Shown here piece by piece: positions 1-6,199 of a DNA stretch of 6,200 bases. The stretch covers positions 1 through 6,200 of the forward strand of contig JBGPND010000272.1 of the NCBI GenBank assembly GCA_041487355.1, in the 5' to 3' direction. This DNA comes from JAMXLO01 sp041487355 (lineage in GTDB: Bacteria > Pseudomonadota > Alphaproteobacteria > Acetobacterales > Acetobacteraceae). The notes under the pieces were generated by a model. That model was not told the DNA's origin. It ran no database searches and saw nothing but the letters and a program-made list of their open reading frames with translations. Made by a program: the position numbers and the translations under genes. Positions within the stretch are counted from its first letter, which is position 1. Each line of letters starts with the position of its first letter.

Positions 1-1196
1 AGGCGCACGCGCCCTGCATCATCTTCATCGACGAGATCGATGCCGTGGGTCGGCATCGCGGCGCCGGCCTGGGTGGAGGCCACGACGAGCGGGAGCAGAC
101 GCTGAATCAGCTCCTGGTGGAAATGGACGGCTTCGAATCCAACGAGGGCGTCATCCTGATCGCCGCGACCAACCGGCCGGACGTGCTGGACCCGGCGCTG
201 CTGCGGCCCGGCCGGTTCGACCGCCAGGTGGTGGTGCCGAACCCCGACGTGAACGGGCGGGAGAAGATCCTGCGCGTGCACATGCGCAAGGTGCCGCTGG
301 CCTCCGACGTCGATCCGAAGGTGATCGCCCGCGGCACGCCGGGTTTCTCCGGCGCCGATCTGGCCAACCTGGTGAACGAGGCCGCGCTGCTGGCCGCGCG
401 CATGGGCAAGCGCGTCGTCGCCATGAACGAGTTCGAGTTCGCCAAGGACAAGGTGATGATGGGCACCGAGCGCCGTTCGCTCGTGATGTCCGAGGCGGAG
501 AAGCGGATGACCGCCTATCACGAGGGTGGCCACGCGCTGTGCGCGATGCACGAGCCGGAATGCGATCCGGTGCACAAGGCGACGATCATCCCGCGCGGGC
601 GCGCGCTGGGCTTGGTGATGAGCCTGCCGGAGGGCGACCGCTACTCGAAGAGCAAGTCCAAGCTGCTGGCTGAACTGACCATGGCGATGGGCGGCCGCGC
701 GGCGGAGGAGATCATCTTCGGCCCCGACAAGGTGTCCAACGGCGCGGCCGGCGACATCAAGATGGCGACCGACCAGGCCCGCCGCATGATCACGGAATGG
801 GGCATGAGCGACAAGCTCGGCATGATCGCCTATGGCGACAACAGCCAGGAGGTGTTCCTCGGCCACTCGGTGACGCAGAACAAGAATGTGTCCGAGGCGA
901 CGGCGCGCGAGATCGACGGCGAGATCAAAGACATCATCGACCGCGCCTATGCCAAGGCGAAGCGCATCCTGACGGAGAACATCGAGGAACTGCATCGCTT
1001 GGCGCGCGGCCTGCTGGAATATGAAACGCTGAGCGGCGACGAGATCCGCACGGTACTGCGCGGCGAGTCGGTGATCCGCAAGGTGGTGGACGAACCCGCG
1101 CCTGAGAGCCGCCGCGCCTCGGTGCCGACCGCCGGACGCCCGGTTGCCTCGACGCCGCCGGCAGGGGGCCTGGGTCCGGCACCGCAGCCCGGGTGA
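1..1196 (+). CDS. ftsH: ATP-dependent zinc metalloprotease FtsH, C-terminal part (5' end outside window)
   Basis: FtsH is a membrane-anchored hexameric AAA+ protease that unfolds and degrades membrane and short-lived cytosolic proteins. The frame is open from base 3 and gives 397 residues; the family is usually about 640, so the N-terminal membrane segments and Walker A are off-window. Visible in order (fragment numbering): Walker B IIFIDEIDAVG near residues 6-16; the second region of homology ATNRPDVLDPALLRPGRFDR near 56-75, with arginine fingers R68 and R71; the zinc site HEGGH at 173-177; and the third metal ligand D251 in GDIKMAT. HEGGH rather than HEAGH still fits HExxH and is familiar in alphaproteobacteria. 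The last 40 or so residues are a Pro/Ala-rich tail, usual for the family. The GTG at 45 lies inside the AAA+ domain and is not a real start. Identification is very secure. Confidence 0.98.
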   Translation, partial: AHAPCIIFIDEIDAVGRHRGAGLGGGHDEREQTLNQLLVEMDGFESNEGVILIAATNRPDVLDPALLRPGRFDRQVVVPNPDVNGREKILRVHMRKVPLASDVDPKVIARGTPGFSGADLANLVNEAALLAARMGKRVVAMNEFEFAKDKVMMGTERRSLVMSEAEKRMTAYHEGGHALCAMHEPECDPVHKATIIPRGRALGLVMSLPEGDRYSKSKSKLLAELTMAMGGRAAEEIIFGPDKVSNGAAGDIKMATDQARRMITEWGMSDKLGMIAYGDNSQEVFLGHSVTQNKNVSEATAREIDGEIKDIIDRAYAKAKRILTENIEELHRLARGLLEYETLSGDEIRTVLRGESVIRKVVDEPAPESRRASVPTAGRPVASTPPAGGLGPAPQPG

Positions 1197-1215
1197 GCGA
1201 CCTGTATAAGTAGGG

Positions 1216-1297
1216 CTGTCATTGCGAGGAGCGAAGCGACGCAGCAATCTCGTGGAGAACAACGCACCAGATTGCTTCGCTTCGCTCGTAATGACAG
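1216..1297 (+). repeat. 82-bp imperfect palindromic repeat, copy 1 (ftsH-folP gap)
   Basis: The outer ends CTGTCATT (1216-1223) and AATGACAG (1290-1297) are perfect inverted repeats. The left arm runs 1216-1250 and the right arm 1269-1297, with an 18-base loop. The left arm carries two short insertions, near GGA and CGC, relative to the right arm, so the palindrome is imperfect. A second copy with the same orientation and the same GTGGAGAAC loop core lies at 4650-4728. Repeats with this ATTGCGAGGAGCGAAGCGA core recur in many proteobacterial genomes and often give spurious peptides of the type LRGAKRRSNL. No target-site duplication or T-run is visible at the edges. The transcript could fold into a strong hairpin between ftsH and folP. 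Confidence 0.9.
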
Positions 1298-2124
1298 CCA
1301 GTTCTCCTGGTCGCTGGGCTGGCCTCAGCCTTGACCGCCCCCGGGTCATGGGCGTGCTGAACGTCACCCCCGACAGCTTCAGCGACGGCGGCGATTTCCT
1401 GGACCCGGAGGCAGCGATTGCCGCTGGCCTCGCGATGGCCGCGGCGGGGGCCGACATCATCGACGTGGGCGGGGAGAGCACACGACCGCGTTCGCAGCCG
1501 ACGCCTCTAGACGTCGAGCAGGCACGCATCCTGCCAGTGATCCGCGGCCTTGCCTTGGCGGGATTGCGCGTCTCGGTGGATACGCGCCATGCGCCGACCA
1601 TGGCAGCGGCGCTCGATGCCGGCGCGGCAATCGTCAACGACGTATCGGCGCTCAGCCACGACACCGAAGCCGCGTCGCTGGTTGCCGCGCGCGGCTGTCC
1701 CGTCGTGCTGATGCATATGCGCGGTGAGCCTGTCGACATGTATGCCGAAGCACATTACGGCGATGTTGTCGCGGACGTGCGGCGTGAGCTTGCCGAGCGG
1801 ATCGCCGCGGCCGAGCGGGCCGGCGTCGCACCAGGCCGGATCGCAATCGACCCTGGCATCGGCTTCGCCAAGCGGCCCGGGCAGTCGATGGAGCTGCTCC
1901 GCCGGCTGCCGGAACTCGCCTCGCTCGGCTATCCGATCCTGGTCGGTGTCTCGCGCAAATCGTTCATGGCCGGGATCGCCAAGGAAGCGGATCCGCGTCG
2001 GCGCCTCCCCGGCTCGCTGGCCGCCGGCCTGTTTGCCCTGTCACGCGGCGCCGCCATCCTGCGCGTGCATGATGTGGCTGAAACCATCCAGGCGCTAAGG
2101 GTCTGGCAGGCTTTGTCAACCTGA
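1291..2124 (+). CDS. folP: Dihydropteroate synthase
   Basis: DHPS is a cytosolic TIM-barrel enzyme that condenses 6-hydroxymethyl-7,8-dihydropterin diphosphate with p-aminobenzoate to give dihydropteroate for folate synthesis; it is the sulfonamide target. Key motifs, numbered from the ATG at 1291: NVTPDSFSDGG (24-34), DVGGESTRP (58-66), VDTRH (96-100), VNDV (115-118), DPGIGFAK (187-194), SRKS (221-224) and RVHD (258-261), so the pterin and sulfonamide-site residues look intact. The 277-aa length fits the family (about 280). Start choice: the frame is open back to a TTG at 1222 and a GTG at 1252, but those codons would translate the palindromic repeat. The ATG at 1291 leaves about ten residues before the conserved LSLDRPRVMG strand, as in well-studied homologues. 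It has no good Shine-Dalgarno, so the start is less certain than the function. The gene follows ftsH after a repeat-filled gap and precedes glmM by 71 bases. Confidence 0.95.
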   Translation: MTASSPGRWAGLSLDRPRVMGVLNVTPDSFSDGGDFLDPEAAIAAGLAMAAAGADIIDVGGESTRPRSQPTPLDVEQARILPVIRGLALAGLRVSVDTRHAPTMAAALDAGAAIVNDVSALSHDTEAASLVAARGCPVVLMHMRGEPVDMYAEAHYGDVVADVRRELAERIAAAERAGVAPGRIAIDPGIGFAKRPGQSMELLRRLPELASLGYPILVGVSRKSFMAGIAKEADPRRRLPGSLAAGLFALSRGAAILRVHDVAETIQALRVWQALST

Positions 2125-2195
2125 GTATTTGTCCAGCTTCCATCGCGGGGGCGGTCCAGGCAACATGCGGCGGCAGCAAGCAAGACGGAGATTCG

Positions 2196-3566
2196 ATGAC
2201 GCGTGTCAGGCGCCTGTTCGGGACCGACGGTATCCGCGGCACGGCGAACACCGATCCGATGACCGCCGAGACCGCGCTCCGGCTCGGCCAGGCGGCGGGG
2301 CTGCGGTTCACTCGCGGCAGCCATCGCCACCGTGTGGTGATCGGCAAGGACACGCGGCTCTCCGGCTACATGATCGAGCCGGCGCTCACCGCGGGCTTCG
2401 TCGGCGCCGGGATGGACGTCACCCTCGTCGGACCGCTGCCGACACCGGCCATCGCGATGCTGACCCGCAGCCTGCGCGCCGATCTCGGCGTGATGATCTC
2501 CGCCTCGCACAACCCGTATGAGGACAACGGCATCAAGCTGTTCGGTCCGGACGGCTTCAAGCTCAGTGACGAGACCGAGCTTGAGATCGAGGCGCTGATG
2601 GCGAGCCAGATCGGCCATCGCCTCGCCGCGCCGGCGTCGCTCGGCCGTGCCTCCCGCCTGGACGACGCCGCCGGTCGCTACATCGAGGCGGCGAAGGCAT
2701 GCTTCCCCCGCGGCCTGCGGCTGGACGATCTGAAGATCGTCGTGGATTGCGCGCATGGCGCGGCGTATCGCGTCGCGCCGACCGTGCTGTGGGAGCTTGG
2801 TGCCACGGTGGTGCCGGTCGGCGTCTCGCCCGACGGCTTCAACATCAACCGCGGCTGCGGCTCCACGGTGCCGGAGTATCTCTGCGCCCAGGTGGTGGAG
2901 CATGGCGCGCAGCTCGGGATCGCGCTGGACGGCGACGCCGACCGGTTGCTGATGGCCGACGAGAAGGGCGAGCTGATCGACGGCGACCAGATCCTCGCGC
3001 TGATCGCCCAATCCTGGGCCGGCAACGGCAGGCTGCGCGGCGAGGGCATCGTCGCCACGGTGATGTCCAACCTTGGGTTGGAGCGCTTCCTCGCCAGCCA
3101 GGGGCTTGCCATGCATCGCACCAAGGTGGGCGACCGCTATGTCGCCGAACGGATGCGCGAGGCCGGGATGAACCTCGGCGGCGAGCAGTCGGGACATGTG
3201 ATCCTGTCGGACTTCGCCACCACCGGCGATGGGCTGCTGGCCGCATTGCAGGTACTGGCGGTGATCGTCGAGCAGCGACGGTCGGCACGCGAGGTCTGCC
3301 GCGTGTTCACGCCGCTGCCGCAGCTTCTGAAGAACGTGCGCTTCGCCGGCCCATCGCCACTGCGCGACAAACGCATCCAGCAGGCGATCGCGGCGGCGGA
3401 GGCGGAGCTGAACGGCTCGGGGCGCCTGCTGATCCGCGAGAGCGGCACCGAGCCGCTGATCCGCGTGATGGCGGAGGCCGAGGACGAGGCGCTGGTCAGC
3501 CGTGTGGTGGACGAGCTGTGCGAGACGATCGCCGCGGTGACGCGGGTGCGCGAGGACGCCGATTGA
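2196..3566 (+). CDS. glmM: Phosphoglucosamine mutase
   Basis: GlmM interconverts glucosamine-6-phosphate and glucosamine-1-phosphate, feeding UDP-GlcNAc synthesis for peptidoglycan and LPS. It is a cytosolic four-domain alpha-D-phosphohexomutase. At 456 residues it is full length. Visible motifs: FGTDGIRG at the N-terminus (8-15); the phosphoserine loop SASHNP with S104 as the serine phosphorylated in catalysis; the Mg-binding loop DGDADR (245-250); the sugar-binding GEQSGH (329-334), which fits an amino-sugar mutase; and the phosphate-binding loop RESGTEPLIR (414-423). The ATG at 2196 is supported by GGAG at 2187-2190, five bases upstream, and by the close fit of the N-terminus to the family. 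It lies 71 bases after folP, and its stop codon overlaps the thiD start. No promoter stands out in the folP-glmM gap, so cotranscription with the upstream genes is likely. Confidence 0.98.
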   Translation: MTRVRRLFGTDGIRGTANTDPMTAETALRLGQAAGLRFTRGSHRHRVVIGKDTRLSGYMIEPALTAGFVGAGMDVTLVGPLPTPAIAMLTRSLRADLGVMISASHNPYEDNGIKLFGPDGFKLSDETELEIEALMASQIGHRLAAPASLGRASRLDDAAGRYIEAAKACFPRGLRLDDLKIVVDCAHGAAYRVAPTVLWELGATVVPVGVSPDGFNINRGCGSTVPEYLCAQVVEHGAQLGIALDGDADRLLMADEKGELIDGDQILALIAQSWAGNGRLRGEGIVATVMSNLGLERFLASQGLAMHRTKVGDRYVAERMREAGMNLGGEQSGHVILSDFATTGDGLLAALQVLAVIVEQRRSAREVCRVFTPLPQLLKNVRFAGPSPLRDKRIQQAIAAAEAELNGSGRLLIRESGTEPLIRVMAEAEDEALVSRVVDELCETIAAVTRVREDAD

Positions 3567-4375
3567 TGCATGGACGGGTGCTGGTGATCGCCGGCTCGGA
3601 CTCCGGCGGCGGTGCCGGCATTCAGGCGGACATCAAGACGATCACGGCGTTCGGTGCCTACGCCGCCACCGCGATCACCGCGCTGACCGCGCAGGATACG
3701 CTTGGCGTGCATGCGGTGCTCATGGTGCCGCCGGACTTCGTGGGCCGGCAAATCGCGGTGGTGCTGGACGACATCGGCGCGGACGTGGTGAAGACCGGCA
3801 TGCTTGGCGAGGCCGCAACGATCGAGGTGGTCTGCGACATGCTGATGCGGCATGTCGAGCGCGTGCCGGTGGTGGTCGATCCGGTCATGGTGGCGACGAC
3901 GGGTGCGCGTCTGTTGGCGCCGGACGGGCTGGCAGCGCTCAAGCGCTTGCTGCTGCCGTTGGCCTGCCTGATCACACCGAACCTGCCCGAGGCCGAGGCG
4001 CTCGCCGGGATGGCGATCCCCGACCTCGCCGCAATGCATCACGCCGCGCAGGCGATGCTGACCCTCGGGGTTCCCGCGGTGCTGCTGAAGGGCGGTCATC
4101 TGCCCGGCGAGCAGGTGGTGGACCTGCTGGCAACGGTTGATGGCGTTGAGGAATTTGTCGCTCCGCGCATTGCCACGCGGCACACGCACGGCACCGGCTG
4201 CACGCTCGCCAGCGCGGTGGCGGCGGGGCTGGCACAGGGGCTCGGTTTGCGCGACTCGGTGGTGCGCGCGCGGGCTTATGTGCGGGCCGCGATTGCTGCG
4301 GCGCCTGGTTTCGGCGCCGGACACGGGCCGCTGAACCACACGATTACGGTCGATCTCGCGCGGCTGACGCAATAG
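3566..4375 (+). CDS. thiD: Hydroxymethylpyrimidine / phosphomethylpyrimidine kinase
   Basis: ThiD phosphorylates 4-amino-5-hydroxymethyl-2-methylpyrimidine and then its monophosphate, giving the pyrimidine diphosphate used in thiamin synthesis. It is a ribokinase-fold cytosolic enzyme. The 269 residues match the family (about 265). Motifs: AGSDSGGGAGIQADIK near the N-terminus (9-24), which forms the substrate pocket; VDPVMV (104-109); TPNLPEAEAL from T137; LKGGH with K175; and HGTGCT (208-213), the anion hole and catalytic loop with C212. The frame is open far upstream through glmM, but the ATG at 3566 puts the conserved first strand at residues 4-10 and has GAGGA at 3552-3556, nine bases upstream. 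The ATG shares one base with the glmM stop (TGATG), which suggests translational coupling. No ThiE fusion follows: the protein ends with the kinase. No other thiamin gene is in the window. Confidence 0.97.
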   Translation: MHGRVLVIAGSDSGGGAGIQADIKTITAFGAYAATAITALTAQDTLGVHAVLMVPPDFVGRQIAVVLDDIGADVVKTGMLGEAATIEVVCDMLMRHVERVPVVVDPVMVATTGARLLAPDGLAALKRLLLPLACLITPNLPEAEALAGMAIPDLAAMHHAAQAMLTLGVPAVLLKGGHLPGEQVVDLLATVDGVEEFVAPRIATRHTHGTGCTLASAVAAGLAQGLGLRDSVVRARAYVRAAIAAAPGFGAGHGPLNHTITVDLARLTQ

Positions 4376-4456
4376 CCATCGCAGAACGTCGAGCGGGGGC
4401 GTTGACTCGTCGTCATGCCAGTGAATGAGCTTGCAACGAAAACGGCCAATCGACCC

Positions 4457-4467
4457 CTGTCATTGCG
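4457..4467 (+). repeat. Solo 11-base tip of the palindromic repeat
   Basis: CTGTCATTGCG here is identical to the outer end of repeat copy 1 (1216-1226) and is the exact reverse complement of 4719-4729 at the right end of copy 2. The similarity stops after 11 bases. It may be the remnant of a third copy, or the outer end of a larger 273-bp element reaching to 4729. An 11-base match is unlikely by chance in a window this size, but it is short. Confidence 0.45.
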
Positions 4468-4500
4468 CTAGGGCATGCACACAAGTAATGTCGGAGGCGG

Positions 4501-4520
4501 AATATGGATTGGCTCATATT
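4501..4520. repeat. Small inverted repeat
   Basis: AATATG at 4501-4506 and CATATT at 4515-4520 are perfect inverted repeats around an eight-base loop. The stem is short and AT-rich, so the structure is weak. It overlaps the start codon of the possible small ORF at 4504 and lies three bases before a second, stronger inverted repeat. Confidence 0.4.
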
Positions 4521-4605
4521 GGAAAGATGCAAGTCGACGTCTGCATCTTCTCGATCCGCCGGACTGCGGGTGCAAGCCTGGTATGCGCCCAGCCGATGGC
4601 TATAA
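4504..4605 (+). CDS. Possible small ORF, 33 aa, unrecognised
   Basis: An ATG at 4504 is preceded by GGAGG (4493-4497) with a six-base spacer, close to ideal. The frame runs 33 codons to TAA at 4603. The peptide starts MDWLILERCK and ends WYAPSRWL; it has three tryptophans, one cysteine and a basic, serine-rich middle. It has no clear signal peptide or membrane helix, and I recognise no family. The stretch is much lower in G+C than its neighbours, and codon use does not show the strong third-position GC of the flanking genes, which argues against a long-resident gene. It could be a recently acquired or leaderless regulatory peptide, a gene remnant, or chance. The ribosome binding site is the main support. 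Confidence 0.25.
   Translation: MDWLILERCKSTSASSRSAGLRVQAWYAPSRWL
4524..4549. repeat. 8-bp inverted repeat, possible hairpin
   Basis: AAGATGCA (4524-4531) and TGCATCTT (4542-4549) are perfect inverted repeats separated by ten bases. The spacer itself holds the overlapping palindromes GTCGAC and GACGTC. There is no T-run after it, so it does not look like an intrinsic terminator. It could be an RNA hairpin or a dyad binding site; nothing in the context decides between them. Confidence 0.5.
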
Positions 4606-4649
4606 CGCATTGATTTATCGTGGTGTTTTGAGATGTGAGAATCCCCTAG

Positions 4650-4728
4650 TGTCATTGCGAGGAGCGAAGCGACGCGGCAATCTCGTGGAGAACGCCCCCG
4701 AGATTGCTTCGCTCCGCTCGCAATGACA
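4650..4728 (+). repeat. 79-bp palindromic repeat, copy 2 (downstream of thiD)
   Basis: TGTCATTGCGAG (4650-4661) pairs with CTCGCAATGACA (4717-4728), and inside these GCAATCTCG pairs with CGAGATTGC. It is the same family and orientation as copy 1. Outside the loop the two copies differ at only about four positions by eye, and they share the loop core GTGGAGAAC. The arms of copy 2 pair better than those of copy 1. It lies between convergent genes, where a long hairpin could act on both transcripts, but there is no U-tract. No flanking duplication is visible. Confidence 0.9.
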
Positions 4729-4816
4729 GTCGGACGTGATGCTCATCGATTGCTTCATACGCTCATGCGCGGGAGCGACGATTGCAGATCAAGCCTCGCA
4801 CCCGTCGGTATCAGCG

Positions 4817-6190
4817 TCAGGCAGCGTCCTTCAGCAGGTCGCTTACCACGCGCTCCAGATGGCGCAGCGTGTTGCACATGGTGACCAGGTTGCAGTACGG
4901 CGCGTAGCGGAACATGTCGGAATCGCCGGTGCCCCAGGCGGAACGGAATTCCGGATTGAGCCAGATGATCCGCTTCGCCCGCTGCGACAGGCGCTGCACG
5001 ATCTCGGTGCGCGGATCGGTGCGGTTGCCGCGTGCATCGCCGAGGATGATGATCGTGGTCTTGTTGGACACGAGCTTCATCCAGCCGTCCTCGAAATCGG
5101 CCAGTGAGTTGCCGTAGTTCGAGGAACCGAAGCCGATCATGTGCATGATCTTGGCGATCGCGGTTTCCACTGGTTCGGCTTCGAGGATGTCGCTCACCTC
5201 GATCAGGCTGCCGGCGAAGGCGAAGGAGCGGATATCGGACAGCGCCTCGTTCAGCGCATAGAGGAACATCAGCAGGAACTGCGCCATCGCCGCGACCGAG
5301 CCGGATACGTCGCACAGCACCATCACGCGCGGCTTCTCGATGCGCCGCTGCTTCCACACCGTGATGAACGGTATGCCTCCCCAGCCCATGTTGCGCCGCA
5401 GGGTCCGCCGCGCGTCGAGCTGGCCGCGCAGCCGGCGTCGGCGGGTCTTCGCGTAGCGCGCGGCGAGGCGCTTGGCCATGGCGCGCACCAGGATGCGCAT
5501 GCGCTCGAGGTCGCGCCGCTCCAGGTTGGACAGGCGCGCGGATTTCAGCAGTTCCTCGCGGAACTTTTCCGTCTCGCCGCGGGCGAACAGCAGCAGGTTG
5601 CGCTCGACAAGGTCGCGTGCCTGGTCGCGCAGGTAGTCGATGCGGTTCTCCAGCCGGTCGGCCGTGGCTTGTGCGTCGTCCTTGCGCAGCGCCTCGATGT
5701 CGCGTTCGACCTGGCGCAGGCCCATGCGGTCGAGGATGCGTCGTGCATAGAGGTTCTTCTGGGTGAAGAAGCGGATGTTCTGGATGCCGGACTCGCGCGC
5801 CGCCTCTTCCATCGCCGCCGCCAGCGCCGCGCGATCGTCGTCCAGCAGCATCTGGGAAAGCGAGGCGCCGCCGCTGCCCCCCATGCCTTCGCCGCCGAAC
5901 CCGCCCTGGGTTGCCGGGTTCTGGACATCGCTGGCGGTCTCTTCGTCTTCCAACGCGAAGCCGTCGCGTTTGAAGTAGAGGTCGAAGCATTCGTCAAACA
6001 GGTTCTTCTCGTCCGGCGTCTTTGCCAGCACGAGCGACAGCGTGTCCTTCAGCACCGTGCGATCGCCGAAGCCGACCACCTGCACGGCACGCGCCGCGTC
6101 GATACCTTCGGCGGCGGAGACACGGATTCCAGCGCCGCGGGCAGCCTGCAGGAATTGGCGGAGGGGTTCGCTGGTCTGCACTAGGCGCAC
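4817..6190 (-). CDS. CoxE-like VWA domain protein
   Basis: This 457-residue protein is recognised as a CoxE-family VWA protein. An N-terminal helical region (about 1-85) is followed by a Gly-rich linker (about 96-109) and a charged helical middle (about 115-245). Next comes an Arg-rich segment with RRTLRRNMGW (261-270), which precedes the VWA domain in this family. The VWA domain (about 286-445) carries the metal-site signature DVSGS (294-298) and a second acidic residue, D385, in LGDARGN. At the usual MIDAS threonine position it has GSSNYG, with S356 and S357. No signal peptide or membrane segment is seen, so it is probably cytosolic. CoxE-like proteins generally work with a MoxR-type AAA+ ATPase in maturation or chaperone-like tasks; CoxE itself serves the CO dehydrogenase system. 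Nothing here shows a cox cluster, so the substrate is unknown. The start is GTG at 6190; GTG at 6181 is a close alternative, and the frame stays open to the window edge. Confidence 0.9.
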   Translation of the reverse strand: MRLVQTSEPLRQFLQAARGAGIRVSAAEGIDAARAVQVVGFGDRTVLKDTLSLVLAKTPDEKNLFDECFDLYFKRDGFALEDEETASDVQNPATQGGFGGEGMGGSGGASLSQMLLDDDRAALAAAMEEAARESGIQNIRFFTQKNLYARRILDRMGLRQVERDIEALRKDDAQATADRLENRIDYLRDQARDLVERNLLLFARGETEKFREELLKSARLSNLERRDLERMRILVRAMAKRLAARYAKTRRRRLRGQLDARRTLRRNMGWGGIPFITVWKQRRIEKPRVMVLCDVSGSVAAMAQFLLMFLYALNEALSDIRSFAFAGSLIEVSDILEAEPVETAIAKIMHMIGFGSSNYGNSLADFEDGWMKLVSNKTTIIILGDARGNRTDPRTEIVQRLSQRAKRIIWLNPEFRSAWGTGDSDMFRYAPYCNLVTMCNTLRHLERVVSDLLKDAA

Positions 6191-6199
6191 CCCCTCCCC
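6191..6199 (-). promoter_or_regulatory. Shine-Dalgarno tract for the VWA gene
   Basis: Read on the minus strand this is GGGGAGGGG. Its GGAGG core (6197-6193) is only two bases from the GTG at 6190 but eleven from the in-frame GTG at 6181. Neither spacing is ideal, so either codon, or both, may be used. The tract supports a start at this point rather than further upstream. Confidence 0.55.

Larger units (their letters stand above)
4376..4816. other. Convergent intergenic region with repeats and a low-GC island
   Basis: This 441-bp gap lies between the ends of thiD (+) and the VWA gene (-). By my count 62 of 120 bases in 4501-4620 are G or C (52%), against about 70% in neighbouring coding sequence. 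It contains a short copy of the repeat tip (4457-4467), two small inverted repeats (4501-4520 and 4524-4549), a possible 33-codon ORF (4504-4605) and palindromic repeat copy 2 (4650-4728). I see no hairpin followed by a T-run, so no classic intrinsic terminator for either gene. Longer open frames here run through the repeat or lack a plausible start, and I do not call them. Confidence 0.8.

Noticed and set aside
519..533. HEGGH instead of HEAGH in the FtsH zinc site as a functional anomaly
   Set aside because: It still fits HExxH, and this variant is familiar in alphaproteobacterial FtsH.
1222..1290. N-terminal extension of folP beginning MRGAKRRSNL
   Set aside because: It is translated palindromic repeat. 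The same peptide pattern (LRGAKRRGNL) arises from copy 2, and the DHPS family needs no such extension.
1929..3197. 422-codon minus-strand frame antisense to folP and glmM
   Set aside because: Long antisense frames are common in high-GC genes. The sense strand encodes complete, motif-rich FolP and GlmM.
2699..3565. Upstream extension of the thiD frame through glmM
   Set aside because: It is an out-of-frame reading of glmM. The ThiD fold begins right after the ATG at 3566.
4402..4430. Promoter-like TTGACT downstream of thiD
   Set aside because: No convincing -10 element lies 15-18 bases further on.
4413..4655. 80-codon minus-strand frame in the same gap
   Set aside because: It has no recognisable domain, starts at the edge of the repeat, and covers the low-GC island in a frame without coding character.
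4475..4726. 83-codon plus-strand frame across the gap downstream of thiD
   Set aside because: Its last third is repeat copy 2, it has no good ribosome binding site, and the peptide matches nothing I know.
4650..4728. Repeat copy 2 as a classic intrinsic terminator
   Set aside because: The hairpin is long enough, but no T-run follows on either strand. It is better described as a repeat.
5141..6184. 347-codon plus-strand frame antisense to the VWA gene
   Set aside because: It mirrors the codon bias of the sense gene; the peptide has no recognised motif.
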